Assembly (NCBI GenBank): GCA_947627405.1
Contig: CANQVY010000063.1
Span: 1-7,188 of the forward strand
Length of the DNA: 7,188 bases
Direction of reading: 5' to 3'
DNA from: an uncultured Bacilli bacterium
Lineage (GTDB): Bacteria; Bacillota_I; Bacilli_A; RF39; UBA660
The first letter of the stretch is position 1. Each line of letters opens with the position of its first letter. A program made the translations under genes and the position numbers. Shown one piece after another: positions 5,787-7,188 of the stretch. The notes beneath the pieces are model-generated. The model was not told the DNA's origin, did not search any database, and saw nothing but the letters and a program-made list of their open reading frames with translations.

Positions 5787-7051
5787 AATTGATAAAAAGT
5801 TACAAATAATATATTTAAACTAGTAGATAAAACTAATCCCCACAATCCAATTTTCAAAAAAGAGAGTAAAAATAATAGAGAAGTTCGAATCATTGTGCCA
5901 TACAAAGTCGATTTCATACTAATTTTGCTTTTTCCCATAGCATCAAGACAAAAGGCCAGAGGGGATTGAATATATTGAAAAAGACAAATTGGGGCTAAAA
6001 AGCGAATATAGGTTATGCCTTCATTTGTGTTGTAAATGAATTTAAGAGGAATTTCAGGCTTTAACATTAACAATAATGTATAGGGAATAGCAATGATTAA
6101 ACTATAAAGAATCGCCTGTTTTATTTTCTTTTTTGTATATTTATAGTTTTTATGTACATAGCTTTTGCTAATTATTGGAAGTAAAGCTTGCGAAATTGCT
6201 CCTGAAAAGAAGGAAGGTAATAGAATTAAGGGGATGGAATAACCAGATAATATGCCATATTGATACACAATAAAATGATTTGAATATCCAATTGTATGCA
6301 AAACAAAATTTAATACAATCGGTTCTAAAAAATAACCAATTGAACCAATAATTCTTCCAATTGTATTTGGAACACCTATACTAAGGGCATCTTTAATATA
6401 CAATCGATTCGGGCGAAAATCATTCTTATAAATATGGAATTTCTTAGGGAGAAAGAAAAAGAAAACAAGGATGGAAGAAAGTTCACTAATGATATTTGAA
6501 ATTATAATGAAAAAAATGGCTTTTTCAATTCCAAATTTTATGAAAATAGGAATTCCTACAATCAGAATAATAAGACGAACAATATCTTCTACAACATTAC
6601 TAACAACATGGGGAATCATTTGTTGTTTGCCAAAAAAATAACTTCTAAGAATAGCTGAGATACTTGTAAATGGCATTACAAAAGCCATTGCTTTAATTAT
6701 TTGCTTTAGATTTGGCTCTTGAATTAGATAATTAGAAATAAATGGTGCAGCACAAAGAATAAAAAGAATCAATATAGTATTGATTAAAAAAGATACAGGA
6801 AGTAAAGAAAAAATTAAATTTTTATTATTTTTGGTATCTTCCGCAACAAGTTTGGATACGGCAATGGGAAGACCTAAAGACGCAATGGTTACAAACAAAG
6901 AAAAAGTAGGAAGGATCATCATATATAATCCAATACCATCTGTTCCTAATAACCTGCTCATGACTATTTTTATAAGCATTCCTAAAACTTTTGTTATGAG
7001 ACCACCTATAGTTAAAATAATCGTTGATTTTAAAAATGTTGTTTTTTTCAT
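5756..7051 (-). CDS. SpoVB/MurJ-family lipid-linked oligosaccharide flippase (MOP superfamily)
   Basis: 431 residues from the ATG at 7051-7049. This start places the family's N-terminus correctly (MKKTTFLKSTIILTIGGL); the in-frame GTG at 7135 would add 28 residues that do not look like the family. About 12 membrane helices are suggested. The opening third is diagnostic: GLITKVLGMLIKIVMSRLLG, then GTDGIGLYMMILPTFSLF and a SLGLPIAVSKLVAED stretch, which matches stage V sporulation protein B and YkvU-type proteins. Relatives move lipid-linked cell-wall or polysaccharide precursors across the membrane. It is shorter than SpoVB (about 520) and closer to YkvU-sized members. No other sporulation gene is present in the window, so a spore role is not implied. 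No SD is visible upstream of the ATG. It is convergent with the metallopeptidase-like gene, overlapping it by 8 bases (5756-5763). Confidence 0.88.
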   Translation of the reverse strand: MKKTTFLKSTIILTIGGLITKVLGMLIKIVMSRLLGTDGIGLYMMILPTFSLFVTIASLGLPIAVSKLVAEDTKNNKNLIFSLLPVSFLINTILILFILCAAPFISNYLIQEPNLKQIIKAMAFVMPFTSISAILRSYFFGKQQMIPHVVSNVVEDIVRLIILIVGIPIFIKFGIEKAIFFIIISNIISELSSILVFFFFLPKKFHIYKNDFRPNRLYIKDALSIGVPNTIGRIIGSIGYFLEPIVLNFVLHTIGYSNHFIVYQYGILSGYSIPLILLPSFFSGAISQALLPIISKSYVHKNYKYTKKKIKQAILYSLIIAIPYTLLLMLKPEIPLKFIYNTNEGITYIRFLAPICLFQYIQSPLAFCLDAMGKSKISMKSTLYGTMIRTSLLFLLSFLKIGLWGLVLSTSLNILFVTFYQLKKVKEFLSN

Positions 7052-7056
7052 AGTAA

Positions 7057-7107
7057 AGTATATGTGATATATTCTTATTTCAGTATTTGAAAGTAAAAAA
7101 AAAGTGT
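7057..7107 (-). promoter_or_regulatory. weak candidate promoter region for the flippase gene
   Basis: Reading the - strand, TAAACA (4 of 6 matches to TTGACA) is followed 17 bases later by AATACT, giving a leader of roughly 25-30 bases. A second -10-like box, TATACT (7062-7057), lies only five bases before the ATG and would give a nearly leaderless message, but its -35 is poor. Neither is strong. Confidence 0.35.
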
Positions 7108-7123
7108 TTACAGTTAAATTAAG

Positions 7124-7158
7124 AGATAACGTCACGAGTGGTGATGATTATCTTTTTT
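7124..7158 (+). terminator. strong intrinsic terminator-like hairpin, parent transcript unclear
   Basis: AGATAACGTCAC (7124-7135) pairs with 7141-7153 over 12 base pairs with one bulged A and one G-U pair, around a GAGTG loop. Six T follow (7153-7158). No + strand gene ends upstream. It could be an attenuator for a gene beyond the right edge. On the - strand, where the run after the stem is only moderately U-rich, it could instead end a gene to the right. Confidence 0.6.
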
Positions 7159-7188
7159 AGTTGGAAGTTCTCGTAAATTAAGAAAAAT

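Noticed and set aside
5799..5818. GTTACAAATAAT..., resembling the 2333-2354 palindrome
   Set aside because: It is inside the flippase coding sequence, lacks a matching second arm and differs in the eighth base, so it is probably chance in AT-rich DNA.
6780..7067. 95-codon open frame on the + strand opposite the flippase gene
   Set aside because: It is antisense to the conserved N-terminal region of the flippase and has no family resemblance; it is a shadow of that gene.
7052..7135. 28-residue N-terminal extension of the flippase from GTG 7135
   Set aside because: The extension does not resemble the family N-terminus, and the GTG lies within the terminator-like hairpin with no SD.
1..7188. 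CRISPR arrays, insertion sequences, prophage or attachment sites
   Set aside because: No regularly spaced repeats, transposase or integrase motifs, or terminal inverted repeats flanking a gene were seen.

Overview
The window is a very AT-rich (roughly three-quarters A+T), chromosome-like stretch of a low-GC Firmicute, most likely a member of the Bacilli or a Mollicutes-related lineage. This is inferred from a T-box leader ahead of aspS, a SpoVB/MurJ-type flippase, strong SD sequences and intrinsic terminators. UGA is used as a stop and UGG encodes Trp, so the code is the standard bacterial one. I cannot name a genus.

Layout: positions 1-56 are the 3' part of a tRNA-Cys gene, followed by two hairpins, the second ending in a U-run. 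Positions 127-320 hold nothing coding. A sigma-A type promoter (321-348) then drives an Asp-specific T-box leader (about 355-550) and aspS (568-2313). Next comes a run of three + strand genes. The first is a small membrane-anchored protein with a DUF3298/RsiV-like C-terminus (2366-3139). Eleven bases later is a 512-residue polytopic membrane protein (3151-4689). The third is a membrane-anchored HExxH metallopeptidase-like protein (4723-5763), which probably also has its own extended -10 promoter. The last gene, a SpoVB-like lipid/oligosaccharide flippase, lies on the - strand (5756-7051). Its stop codon overlaps that of the peptidase, and a bidirectional terminator is built into the last codons of both. 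The right edge carries a strong unassigned hairpin with a U-run (7124-7158).

The main discovery candidate is the 3151-4689 gene. Read by eye it follows a P2-type cation ATPase from M1 to M10, but the actuator domain and the core of the phosphorylation domain are missing. The catalytic Asp position of DKTGT is Val, and the M4 and M6 cation-binding positions are changed. It looks like an intact, maintained pseudo-P-type ATPase, sitting in an apparent operon with a muropeptide/lysozyme-sensing-type (DUF3298) protein. How these work together is unknown; a cell-envelope role is the common theme of the last four genes. An 8-base motif, ATTGTAAC, recurs at or near three gene starts and forms a perfect palindrome at the start of the DUF3298-like gene.
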